NCBI GenBank assembly: GCA_025558095.1
Contig: JAIVFI010000017.1
Coordinates: 434,001-498,000, forward strand
Direction: 5' to 3'
Source of the DNA: Hyaloraphidium curvatum
Taxonomy: Eukaryota > Monoblepharomycota > Hyaloraphidiomycetes > Hyaloraphidiales > Hyaloraphidiaceae
DNA: 64,000 bases
Part shown: in pieces, positions 43,907 to 53,191 of the stretch
Position numbering within the stretch: the stretch's first letter is position 1
Layout of the letters: each line of letters starts with the position of its first letter
Position numbers and translations under genes: made by a program
The notes under the pieces: model-generated
The model's database searches: none
What the model saw: only the letters and a program-made list of their open reading frames with translations
Told to the model about the DNA's origin: nothing

Positions 43907-46313
43907 TCAACCCCACACGTCGCGCCTGAACCCGCCGCGCTCCGCCCTCTTTTCCATCCAGAACTCGACGCCCTCGCCCTTGCCGGCCTCCCACCCCTCG
44001 CATTCCTCGAAGATCTCGCCCAGGGCGGCGAGCACGCCCTTGCCCATCGTCTTGGCGTCGCCGCACGTGTAGACGACCGAGCTTTCGTCCTTCAGGAAGG
44101 CGTGCACGTCCTTGCCGTGCGCACGCAGCGCGTGCTGCACGTAGCGCATCTCTGCGTCCGCCGGCGGCGCCGCAGAAAGCTCCGACCGCTCGGGCTCGCG
44201 CGAGTAGACCACGTCCAGGCGGTCGAGCACGCCCTGCTCGCGCATCGCCCGCAGCTCGTCCAGGTAGACGGCGTCGCCGTCGCCCCCGGGAAACCTGCAC
44301 CCGTAGACGAGCCACCACTTGCCGCGCTTCCCTCCGCGGACGCGCTGCTGCAGGAACCCGCGGAAGGGCGTGATGCCCGTGCCGGTCGCGACCAGCAGCA
44401 CGTTGTGCTCCTCCTCGTCCGCCGGGGGCTCGAAGTTGGTGTGCGCCACGCGGGGGAACACGGGGACCTTGCCGCCGCCGGCGACGGCCAGGGCTTCGAG
44501 GAAGCCGGATGCGATGCCGCGGCGCGGGGATCCCCAGGAGGTCGTCCACTCCTGCTCGTTGAATGCGATGCGGCAGCCCGATGCGCCCTCCAACGGAGAG
44601 CCGGCGAAGGAGTAGTTCCGGGGCTGCAGTCGAGCAGCGTGCTCGACGAGCGCGGCCAGGAGCTGTGCCGTCTTTTCCGCCGGCGGCACGCACGACGGGA
44701 AGCACGACAAAACGTCCAAAAGAGTCGCACCGCACGTCTTGAGCGCACGGTAGGCGTTGATCCCCTCCTTGCTGCACAGGAACAGAAGGCGCTTGCGGTC
44801 GTCCTTGACCGTGGCCATATCCGCGAGCAGGCGCAGCACCGACTTTGTCGGGAACTGCGGCAGGTCCACCAACCACGTCAGCAGAGACCGCACCGTGAGC
44901 ATCGGTTCCTTCTCGCCCGTGATCGGGAACGGGTGGTGCTCCGGCCCGAGCCCGGCGTGCTCCGATCCGCGGATCACGACCTCGACATCCGCATCCTCTA
45001 TGCACAAGATGCGGATGATGCCGGCGACGAGCTCGGGAGGGTTCGGTGCGAGCACCGCCAGCGCGTCGCCGGCCTGCCAGCTCCACGGGACCTGCTCCAG
45101 GCCGACCTCGTGCACGGGCTGCGGCGCCCGGTCGCCGGTAAGGATGCGGTGCGTGGTGATGCGGGCCAAAAAGGGGTTGCTGTGCGACGCGGCAGCCGAG
45201 GGGCTGCTGCGGAAGGGGTACGGGTGCGGCTCGTGCGTGCGGCCGGTGTGCTGCAGCGAGACGCCGGAAGCGGGGGATTTGGTGACGTTGGTGAGCTGCT
45301 TAAACTTGCTCAGCTGCGCGTCAAAGTTGACCAGGGCATCGAAGCTGGTCAGGGGCCGGAAGTAGTCCGCGGCCGCGGGAACGGTGAAGGCTGCGCGCTG
45401 CACGGCCTCGACCGAGGGCGTGCGGGAAGCGATGGGCGGCGTGGGCGCCCGGAACTCGGGTGCCAGCGGCGGGAAGGTGAGCGGAGGTGCGATGTCGACA
45501 ACGGGGCTGACGCGGCCGTTGGACACCACGCCGAGCGGGATCTCGGCGGGCGGCGCGGCGGCCTTTTCGCCCTCCTCCTTCTTCCTGGCGGCCGCAAACG
45601 ATGCGAATGCGCTCAGAGCGTCCCGTTTCGGGCTCGTGCCGATCGATTTGAGGGCGGCGACCTTGACCGGGTCCCTCCAAACAAGGTCGGGCAGGATGTG
45701 CCACAGGTTGGCGATCCACGGGTCAACGACGGCCTCGATGCTGGAATTGCGGGTGCAGAGCAATGAAAGGAAGGGCAAAGAATGCAGGAAAGTGGGCGGA
45801 GGCGGCCGGTCAGGGGTGTGCGCGGGGCGGCGAGCTTCCGATGGATTCTCACCCCGTGGCATCGTCTGCCCAGCCCCGCTCAGCGACGCACTTCATGCCG
45901 CACTTTTGCAGCTCCCTGTCGAGCCGCTTAGCGCCGCCGCAGAAGTTGTCGTAGTTTGTGTCGCCCAGGCCGAGCAGCACGTAGTCCCGGCCCTCGAGCG
46001 CGGCCCGCTTGGGGTCGCGCTTGAGGAAGCGATAGAACTTCGTGCCGTTGTCGGGCACATCGCCGTCGCCGGTCGTCGAGCACACCAGCACGAGCAGCGG
46101 CGGCGGGGCGTCGGCGGCGAACGCCGCGTCGAAGTTCGGCACGCCCTTCGGCGGCCGCGCGATGAAGTCGTCCGCCGACGCGCACGCGGCGTCGAAGCCG
46201 CGGCGCGCCGCCGCCTCCTCGCGGATGTGCCGCGCGATCCACTCGGCGTTGCCGGTCTGCGAGGCGTACAGCACGAGCAGCGCGCGGTTGCGCGGGGGCC
46301 CGGGGAGCGTCAT
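43907..46313 (-). CDS. Methionine synthase reductase (diflavin oxidoreductase)
   Basis: Two exons, 46313-45853 and 45740-43907 (112-nt intron), 764 aa (human MTRR is about 700). The order is FMN flavodoxin domain (LYASQTGNAEWIARHI, STTGDGDVPDNG, LLGLGDTNYDNFCGGAKRLD), then the MTRR-type link WADDATGIEAVVDPWIANLW. Next comes an FAD domain with the MTRR segment LCSKEGINAY..LLDVLSCFPSC and LQPRNYSFAGSPL, then the NADPH domain (ATGTGITPFRGFLQQR, YTCGDAKTMGKGV). The VDPW link and the FPSC segment separate MTRR from Tah18/NDOR1 and from P450 reductase. MTRR reactivates oxidised cobalamin on B12-dependent methionine synthase with NADPH electrons. It is divergent from the methyltransferase gene. Confidence 0.88.
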
Positions 46314-46484
46314 GGCGGAGTTTGGTGGGAGAAGCGTTTCGGAAGCGTTCGGGTGCTGGTCTTTGCCACCAGCCCTGGGAGTCAAAATCCGCGCCACCGC
46401 TCGGTTCCGATCATTCAGGCGGCGTCCGCATCGCTCGATCGAGGGCAATCGGACCCTTGGGCGGCATCCAATGTGCCTCCCGCA
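46314..46484. promoter_or_regulatory. Shared upstream region between MTRR and METTL21-like genes
   Basis: The start codons are 171 nt apart on opposite strands, implying a bidirectional promoter region. No specific element was recognised. Confidence 0.35.
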
Positions 46485-47264
46485 ATGTCGGACGACGAGG
46501 ACAGCGACCTCTGGGTCCGCCGCGTCACCATCCCTGGCACCACCTGCTTCCTGACCATTAGGGAGGACTTTGCCGGGCCGTCGGGCCTCGGAGGAACAAT
46601 CTGGGACCCCTCATTTATCCTCCTCGATGTGCTCGCCGCGAATGCCGCGGCCTGGAAGCTCAATACGCTTCGGGTCGCCGAACTTGGTTCCGGCCTCGGA
46701 GCTCTGGGGCTCGGCGCGTCCGCCCTTGGAGCCCCGGAAGTCCTCCTGACCGAGCGAGGCGAGGACATGCTCGAAATGCTGCAGTACAACGTCTCGGAGA
46801 ACCAGCTTTCGGGGGTACCTGGCCCCGGAGGGCTTCCGAAGATCGACGTCGCCGAGTTGGACTGGCTCGAAGCGAGCTTGGAACCCGATACCCACCTCGC
46901 GCCGCTCGTCGAGCGCCCGTTCGACCTGGTGCTCGCTGCAGAGTGCCTTTACGACCCCTCCATCGTGCTGCCTTTCCTGCGGGTCGCCGAGGCGCTGGCC
47001 TACGGCATCCCTCCTGATCCCGATCGGGAACCCATCATCCTCGTCTGCGGGGTCATTTCCGACGCTGCCTGGGCGTCATTTTCGGCGGCAGTCCCGGAAA
47101 ACGCCGCCGAAGGAGCCGAATGGGTGCGCGTGGAGGTGCCCGTGCCGGAGCTCTCGGACGCCGGCGCCGTGGTGGGCACCAGGGAGATACAGAGGCCGGA
47201 TCGCAAGTGCTGGCGGCTATATCGGCTGTTTCCTTCTTCCTCCCATGGTTCTGCGATACCCTAG
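46485..47264 (+). CDS. METTL21/FAM86-type protein lysine methyltransferase
   Basis: Intronless, 259 aa, start MSDDEDSDLWVRRVTI. The order is that of Methyltransferase-16 proteins: a substrate-side N-terminus, GGTIWDPSFILLDVL (GxxxWDxxxxL), the SAM loop AELGSGLGALGL, LLTERGEDMLEMLQYN (acidic ribose ligand and following helix), DVAELDW, and FDLVLAAECLYDPSIVLPF in the place of the DxxY/ASDxxY catalytic motif. These enzymes methylate lysines on chaperones and translation factors in the cytosol. The exact substrate cannot be told from the sequence. The frame is open far upstream, but the ATG at 46485 fits the family start. Confidence 0.82.
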   Translation: MSDDEDSDLWVRRVTIPGTTCFLTIREDFAGPSGLGGTIWDPSFILLDVLAANAAAWKLNTLRVAELGSGLGALGLGASALGAPEVLLTERGEDMLEMLQYNVSENQLSGVPGPGGLPKIDVAELDWLEASLEPDTHLAPLVERPFDLVLAAECLYDPSIVLPFLRVAEALAYGIPPDPDREPIILVCGVISDAAWASFSAAVPENAAEGAEWVRVEVPVPELSDAGAVVGTREIQRPDRKCWRLYRLFPSSSHGSAIP

Positions 47265-47321
47265 TTTCAGCGCTCTGTGATCTATTCTGCTTTAATCAAT
47301 AATCTTCGTCTACTTCGTGAT

Positions 47322-48305
47322 CTAGTTGGCCAGGAACGATCCGTCGCCAAAGTTCTCCGACAAGTCCCGCCGAGGCGCTTGCCCCTTTCTTTGCTTGACG
47401 TAGAGCGCCGTCGCCGCGTCCAGCCCGCCGTCCGCGATGATCACTTGGCCGCTGTCGCCAAATCAGCCTTTTCGGAAGGGTCCATCCTCCAAACACCCAC
47501 TTGACGTACGACGACTCGTCGCTCGCGAGGAATAGCGCCACGTCCGCCATCTCCTCCGGCCTCCCGACCCTCCCGACGCCCGGTGCGCGGCTAACGTACT
47601 CGTCCTCGGCCGCGGCCGGTCCCGTCATGTTGGTCGCGATGAAACCCGGTGCGAGCGTGTTGAAACGCACTCCCCTGTGGCGGGGACCTAGCTGATACGA
47701 CGCGCAGTTGACAAGCTGGTGCGCTGCGGCCTTGGAGGCCGAGTAATCCGCGCTGATCCGTTTGCCTTCGGAGGTACCAGCCACGGAGCCGCAGACGATC
47801 ACGGAACCCGACGGGGCGGGTTTCGAGGGGGACGTGACGCACATGGCCGGCGTCGCGTGCTTGATGGCAAGGAAAGGGTGGAGGATGTTGACCTGTCGCC
47901 AGTCTCTGCTGTCAATCGGCCCCGGAACCGCTGTTCGGCGCCACCCACGTTCAAGGTCTCCTGAAAATCGCTCAGATCCATGCCCGTCAAGGACACTTTG
48001 TCGAGATTCGTCCCCCCGTGGCCCGCATTGGCGAAGAACACGTCCAGGCGTCCCCATTTCTCCAAGCAGTGGGCCACGAGCCTCTCCGTGTCCGGCTCGC
48101 TCGCCGCATCCGCGATAAAGTGTTCGCAATCGACTCCGACACCGCGAATCTCCTCGGCTAGTTCTTTGATCCCCTCGGGCCGCCGGCCGACCACCACCAG
48201 CGCGCGCGGGTTCTCGTCCGCGAACCGGCGCGCGCTGGCCGCGCCGATGCCGCTAGGGTGTCCGCATCCCGTGATAACGGCGACCTTGCCGTCCAACCGG
48301 CCCAT
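47322..48305 (-). CDS. Short-chain dehydrogenase/reductase (classical)
   Basis: Three exons, 48305-47949, 47892-47501, 47451-47322 (introns 56 and 49 nt), 292 aa. Motifs: KVAVITGCGHPSGIGAASA (TGx5GIG variant, five residues between TG and GIG), DVFFANAGHGG (NAG), VCGSVAG, YSASKAAA (catalytic Tyr and Lys), NTLAPGFIATNM, and the end NGQVIIADGGLDAAT. The last exon adds an unusual basic tail (KQRKGQAPRRDLSENFGD). The substrate is unknown. It converges on the methyltransferase gene with 57 nt between stops. Confidence 0.85.
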
Positions 48306-48427
48306 ACTGGCAGAGAAAGGGCTCGAGGAGGTGCTGCTGAGTGAGCAAGCGATGGAGATTGACGGCAGTGTTGATCGCGTCGATCGCGTGGCGATCGCGG
48401 AGGCGCTCTTCGTCCTCGATCGATCAT

Positions 48428-49866
48428 CTATTGCGGCGAAGCGACAAGATGGCTCCTCGCAAACTCCACCAGCCTCTCCCTGAGCAGGATGTCGGGTCTG
48501 TCCGCTCCCGCCCCCGGTTCGCCTTCCACAAGGCCAGCAACCCGCTCCCTTGCCTGCCTGCCGAGGGCGAGCGCGGCTTCCACCATGCCGGAAAGGTCCT
48601 CCCATGGCTCCTCTGCGGCGCGTTTGCGCTGGCCCTTGGGGTCGACCGGGAGGAGGAGGGGGGCGATCGGGGGCTTTTCGGGGGGCAGGACGAACTCCGT
48701 GCCGGCGATCATGACCGTCAGGGGGCGCGAGAGGTCGACGTCCTTGCTGGAAGTCGTAAGGTGCGTGAGATGCCTCATAATCCGCGTGAAACCCCTGTCG
48801 CAAAGGAATTGAGCCGGGGTAGCAGGGGCTCCGAAGGCGCCCCACCTCCGGAGGATGTCGGTGCAGTGCGCGCGCGAGTTCCTCGGATCCTTGCCCTTCT
48901 TGGTCCACTTCGGTTTCTGCGGGGTCGTTTTCCCGTCCGGCTCGCCGCCGCCCGGTGCGGTCGGTCCGAAGTGCACCTGCTTGCCCTGCTCCTTTGGTTT
49001 GGCGGGGGACGGCGCAGGTGCGTCCGCCTCCATCAGCAGCCTGGTACCACTAGCGAAAGCACATGCGACGTGCGGTGCAACAGGATCGGGTTTGGGATCG
49101 AGCGGAGGCAGCGAGATGAGGGAAATGGAGGTGTGGTCGACCAGGTAGGTTTTCTGCGCCAGCCACGGGGAGGTTGCCGCGGTCTGGTCGGCATCGGAAG
49201 GCGGGGGAGTGTTGAGGGTGAGGAACAGCAACGCGCGGTAAGGATGGACGTGAAGGGCGTAGCGGAACTGCGGAAGCAACCGTCAAGGTCCGAGCGCCGC
49301 CCTCGCGGCGTGGAACCCACTCTGGTTACGTCCTTGGCGGAGTTGTTAGCTTGCGGCTCCAAAGGTACGACCACCCGGCTATTCCGCTTGGTACTCGCGT
49401 ATTTTGGCGCCTTCCCGGGCTTTGCGGGCGGAGCGGGGGCAAGCTCCGCGGCAGGCTCGGACCGTGGAGCGAACCGCAGAATCAGGGGCACCGCCCTCGC
49501 CCCGTCCTGCTTCTTCGGCGTCCTTTGTTTCGCCGACACCTGCGACGGAGCGGCGCTCTGCCCGGTCGCGGGCCCCGAGAGCGACGACTGCGACGTGACG
49601 CCGGTCCCCTGTTTGGCGTTCCCCGGCCTCGGTCCATCGAGCGACGCGGCGAACCGGAGCGTGCCGCGCAGCATCGCCCTGCATGCGGGCGGCTTCCGTG
49701 CGGCCTGCGACGGCGCGGCCGGGGAGCTCCCGCGGCTCGTGCGCCGCTTCTTTGCAGGGCGGTCCCCGTCCGCGGCCCCGTCGCCCGGCGCGTCCGAGGA
49801 GCCCGCGCCGACCGGCACGAGCTCCCGCAGCCACGGTTGGCATTTGAGAAAGGTGTCCAGGTCCAT
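48428..49866 (-). CDS. Orphan basic protein
   Basis: Two exons, 49866-49321 and 49267-48428 (53-nt intron), about 461 aa from the ATG at 49866 (MDLDTFLKCQPWLRELVP). The middle is Ser/Pro/Lys-rich with a nuclear-localisation-like stretch (RPAKKRRTS). The splice creates AKDVTRFRYALHVHPYRALL, leading into a hydrophobic beta-rich segment (LLFLTLNTPPP). The C-terminal part has SRAHCTDILRRWGAFGAP and CDRGFTRIMRHLTHL. No family was recognised. The 5' end is head to head with the Fanzor-like gene, whose unresolved first exon may overlap it. Confidence 0.5.
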
Positions 49867-49898
49867 CTCCGGCAAGAGAGGAGCCTCGTACCGCTCGG

Positions 49899-52413
49899 CT
49901 GTCTCCGGATAAGCGCGGGCCGATCGAAGCCGCCCTGGACTTTTTCCTGAACTTGCTGACGGTTGCGGACGGAGGTGCCCGCACTGCCCGGGACACGGTC
50001 GACGTGCGCGCCGCGGTCGGCTTGGGCACGACCGAGCTCTCCAAGCTGACTCTGGTGGAGCAGCTGGTGTTGGTCCGCCGCGGTCGTGGCGGGCAAGCTG
50101 CGCCAAAACGTTGTGCAACGGCTCCACGCCGGGGACCGCTTCCAGCCCGTGGACAACTCGGCGTTTGGGCGTTGGATTTCGGCCTATATCGGTCATCTCC
50201 ATCGGCTGAAGGAGGGCGGCACCGGCAAGGACGGCAAGCCCGTTCCTTTTGCCCTTGCCGACGTCGTTCGGGGCTGGAATGTACCGCGCATCAAGGCCGT
50301 CCAGAATGCCTTGGACAAGCAGAACCAGCAAACATTGATCAACACCACCACGGCACCCGGCCTTCCCGCGCTCATGAACAGGATGATCCCCGGCCTGGCC
50401 CGCGTCGTACGCGGTCCGGCGATGGACCGGGGGGACGCCCACGTGGACAGGTTCCAGCCCTACAAGTCTAACCACTTCCAGTCAAACGGTACCGACACCC
50501 GGGTCCTGGTGACCAACCAGCGCCATCCGCACCGCTACAACCAACTCGGCGGCGTGCGGACCAAGACTGCGGTGGGCCACTTGGCGCAGCGGCAGCTGAC
50601 TGCGAGCAGATGCTGACCACCACTCGATCGCGGCAGGCGGGGGACCCGATCCTCGGCGACAGCCCACGGTGGCCCAGCGACTGCAGGGGCTGCAAGAAGG
50701 GCAAGTGCGATCGGCTGTACCCCGGCTGCTCGTAGGTGTCCCACACGATCACCGACGCCGATATGCCTAATCCCGAGTTGCCGACGCCCGCGATCAGCGA
50801 CTGTGCCGCGGCCAACCGCGCGTGCGTGTACGATCTGCCCACCTGCAAGCCGTGCGAGGATGCAGAGCGAGATTGCGACGGCTGCATGCCGACCTGCGGG
50901 TGCGTCTCCAGCTTTGACGCGCATGCCGGCGCCACAGTCTCAGACCATCCGGTGCCGCGCAGCCACTGCTCTGCCAGCTCGACGTCGTGCACGTGGTCCG
51001 TCTCGCAGCCAGAGCAATTCGCGCAGGTGACAAGCAACGCGTTCCGCCGAACGCTGCCCGAACTTGCCGGGCATCGGCACATCAAGGCCGCGACCGCGGC
51101 AGCGGCGCCGGCGGCGGACACCGAGGCCGCGAGCGCGACCGCCGGCATCTCCTGCTCCATCGCCGACACCTCCCCCTCCTCGCGCCCCTCCTCGCGCCCC
51201 GCCCGGGCCCCCGGCCTGCGGCTCCACCCCGATTTCCAGCCGCTGCTCCTTGTCGTGCTGCCACGTTCGCGCCGGCGCCGCCGACACGCATGACCACGCG
51301 CGAATCGTGGTCCTAGAAGGACAGCTGTGCTGTCGCCCTCCATCCGGCCCCGGCGGCCGACGATTCCAGAAGCTGCAGAACGACGGCAAGGACGTGCCGT
51401 ACTTCTTCACGCACGCGACGACCATCGAGGCTGCGGACAGCCTCGCCCTCGAGTCGATCCTGGTGGCGGTCGACCCCGGCACCGGCGGCCACACCACCAG
51501 CATCACCGTTCGCTTCCGCGGCGAGGGTGGCCAGCTGGAACAACTGACCGTGCACCGCAAGTTCGAGCCCCTCTCGTCGGCCGGGTACCGTGCGCGCGAC
51601 GAGGAGGCGAGGTCGGCGGCCTGGTGGGAGGCACACGGCGCGATGTCGCAGGGGTTGCGCGGGATCTCGAGGTCGCCGTACCCCATGGACGGCGTCATGG
51701 CCGGTGCGCGAGCTGTCGTCCGCGTTTCCGAGCGCCGCAGTGCTGACCTCTTTCCCGTGCCCAGGTACCGCCTTCCTCCGCAATGCCGGCCCCCTCCTCG
51801 ACCACGCGCAGAGCCGCGAAGCCCAGCTGGCCAAGGCTTACCGGTTCCGCGCCGTCCAGGCCCGCAGCAACGCCATCATCAACTGGGTCACGGAGGCCTG
51901 CGAGGACGTACGTCGAGACGTACAACGCCGCCGTCCGCCAGGCCAAGGTCGCGCACGGTGGCCGCAAGCCGACCGCCGAGGAGCTCAGGACCACGGAGCG
52001 CGCGGCGCACGAGGCTGCGGAGCGGGCCGTCGACGGCATCGACGCGGTGCCCAACCCCATCGTCCTCCGCGGGGCCGGCCAGGGCTCGGCGTCCAAGATG
52101 CCGTACCGCGGCGGCATCGCCGAGCTGCTCTCGCGCCACTACCTGGTGATGCTCGGGGAACACCTCGCAACGGTGCCCGACGTGCTTGTCAGAGTTGAAG
52201 CCGTACCCGCTGCGCAAGGGCGATGTAGAGCACAAGGTCTGCCCATCCTGTACCGGTTGCTCGGACAGGCACGGCTTCAAGGACAAGCTCGAGGTCAACA
52301 AGAATCGGTCGGCGACGCTGTGCCTCGTTCGAGTTTTCCTGCACATCATCGCCACCGGCCAGCGGCCCGCCGCCTTCACCCACCCCGCCGCTTTGCGCGG
52401 AACAGCCGGATAA
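49899..52413 (+). CDS. Fanzor-like (TnpB-family) RuvC nuclease with two Cys6 zinc-cluster-like motifs
   Basis: A ten-exon model: (5' end unresolved)-50054, 50098-50553, 50610-50731, 50798-50899, 50963-51026, 51087-51251, 51325-51703, 51765-51907, 51969-52172, 52231-52413. From exon 2 on, lengths sum to whole codons and introns are 56-73 nt. Order: helical N-terminus; SNGTDTRVLV, like the TDG segment before RuvC in Fanzors; two Cys6 clusters formed by splicing, CRGCKKGKCDRLYPGCSDC..C and CKPCEDAERDCDGCMPTC..C..C; RuvC-I ILVAVDPGTGGHTTSITV; KFEPLSSAGYRARDEE and WEAHGAMSQGL, the family insert after RuvC-I; then GEHLATHKVCPSC, matching the E-x-x-T-S-x-x-C-x-x-C of RuvC-II and the zinc knuckle. 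The last part, NKNRSATLCLVRVF..GQRPAAF, aligns with NRDxNAxxNI..RPxxF but has Asn for the catalytic Asp. The second half of the knuckle is missing. It may be a decayed or repurposed copy. Confidence 0.6.
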
Positions 52414-52605
52414 ACCGACCCGGCGCGAACCTGAATGGGTGAGTGTGGATTGCTCTCGGGCAGGGCTTTCTCCGGTTCTGAGCATTGACGGAGGAGTTAA
52501 CCAACCATGCCCCCCCCCCCCCTTGGTTGCTCGAAGTCAATCAAGTTTCGTCCATCAACTTCACCGAAGTGGCCCGTGCCACACCGAGCTAGCTCAATCG
52601 CCCCA

Positions 52606-53112
52606 TCACGTCGCCGAAGAAGGGGCTTGTGGCATGACCACGATCCCGTCCTCATCGGCACACAACCACTCCCCCGGGCGGATCAGGACCCCTTGAATCG
52701 TGACGGGCACCTCGACCAGTCCCGGCGCCTTCCTGTCGGTCGGCATCGGCACGTTCGCGAGTGCAAACAGTCCGACGTCGCTCGCCGCAAGTTCCGCCAC
52801 GTCCCGAACGCAGCCGTCCACGACCGCGCCTGCCCAACCGTTCTTGGCCGCCGCCGCGGCGATGTTGCCGCCAATCAGAGCCCGGCGAAGCGAGCCGCCC
52901 CCATCGACGACCAAAACGCGTTCTTCTCCGGGAGATTCCAAAAGCTGCTTGACTGACGTATTGTCCTCGTAGCATTTCGCGGTCACGACCGTGCCGTGAA
53001 AGGCCTTTCGCCCGCCGTATGATCGGAATACAGGAGGAAGAACGCGAAAGGTCCAGTCAGACGACGCTTTGTACGCGTCGCAGAGGTCGCAGGTTGAGAC
53101 ATGGGTGGCCAT
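52606..53112 (-). CDS. RraA-family protein (aldolase / RNase E inhibitor fold)
   Basis: Intronless, 168 aa from the ATG at 53112 (MATHVSTCDLCDAYK), close to the usual 160 aa; the frame is open further upstream without similarity. Family motifs: FRVLPPVFRSYGGRKAFHG at the N-terminus, TVVTAKCYEDNTSVKQLL, VLVVDGGGSLRRALIGGNIA (the GGxxxxAxxGG ligand loop) and GWAGAVVDGCVRDVAEL (the Arg-Asp of the metal site). Bacterial RraA regulates RNase E; eukaryotic and plant relatives act as HMG/oxaloacetate aldolases with divalent metal. The aldolase-type residues (G..R...D) are present, so enzyme activity is the likelier role. Confidence 0.87.
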   Translation of the reverse strand: MATHVSTCDLCDAYKASSDWTFRVLPPVFRSYGGRKAFHGTVVTAKCYEDNTSVKQLLESPGEERVLVVDGGGSLRRALIGGNIAAAAAKNGWAGAVVDGCVRDVAELAASDVGLFALANVPMPTDRKAPGLVEVPVTIQGVLIRPGEWLCADEDGIVVMPQAPSSAT

Positions 53113-53191
53113 CAGAGCGAGAAGTGGAGAGCTGGATGGACTGACGAGAGACTCCAGGCCCACGCTGCCACCGACGATACCCATTTCCGAC

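Noticed and set aside
48341-49912. A 523-codon + strand frame
   Set aside because: Antisense to the minus-strand orphan gene, whose splice at 49268-49320 gives a more protein-like sequence.
50736-51293. A stand-alone Cys-rich protein frame
   Set aside because: Only part of the frame is coding; introns at 50732, 50900 and 51027 join its cysteines into two clusters inside the longer Fanzor-like gene.
51900-51970. A frameshift in the Fanzor-like gene
   Set aside because: A 61-nt GT-AG intron (51908-51968, donor gtacgt) explains the change of frame without any indel.
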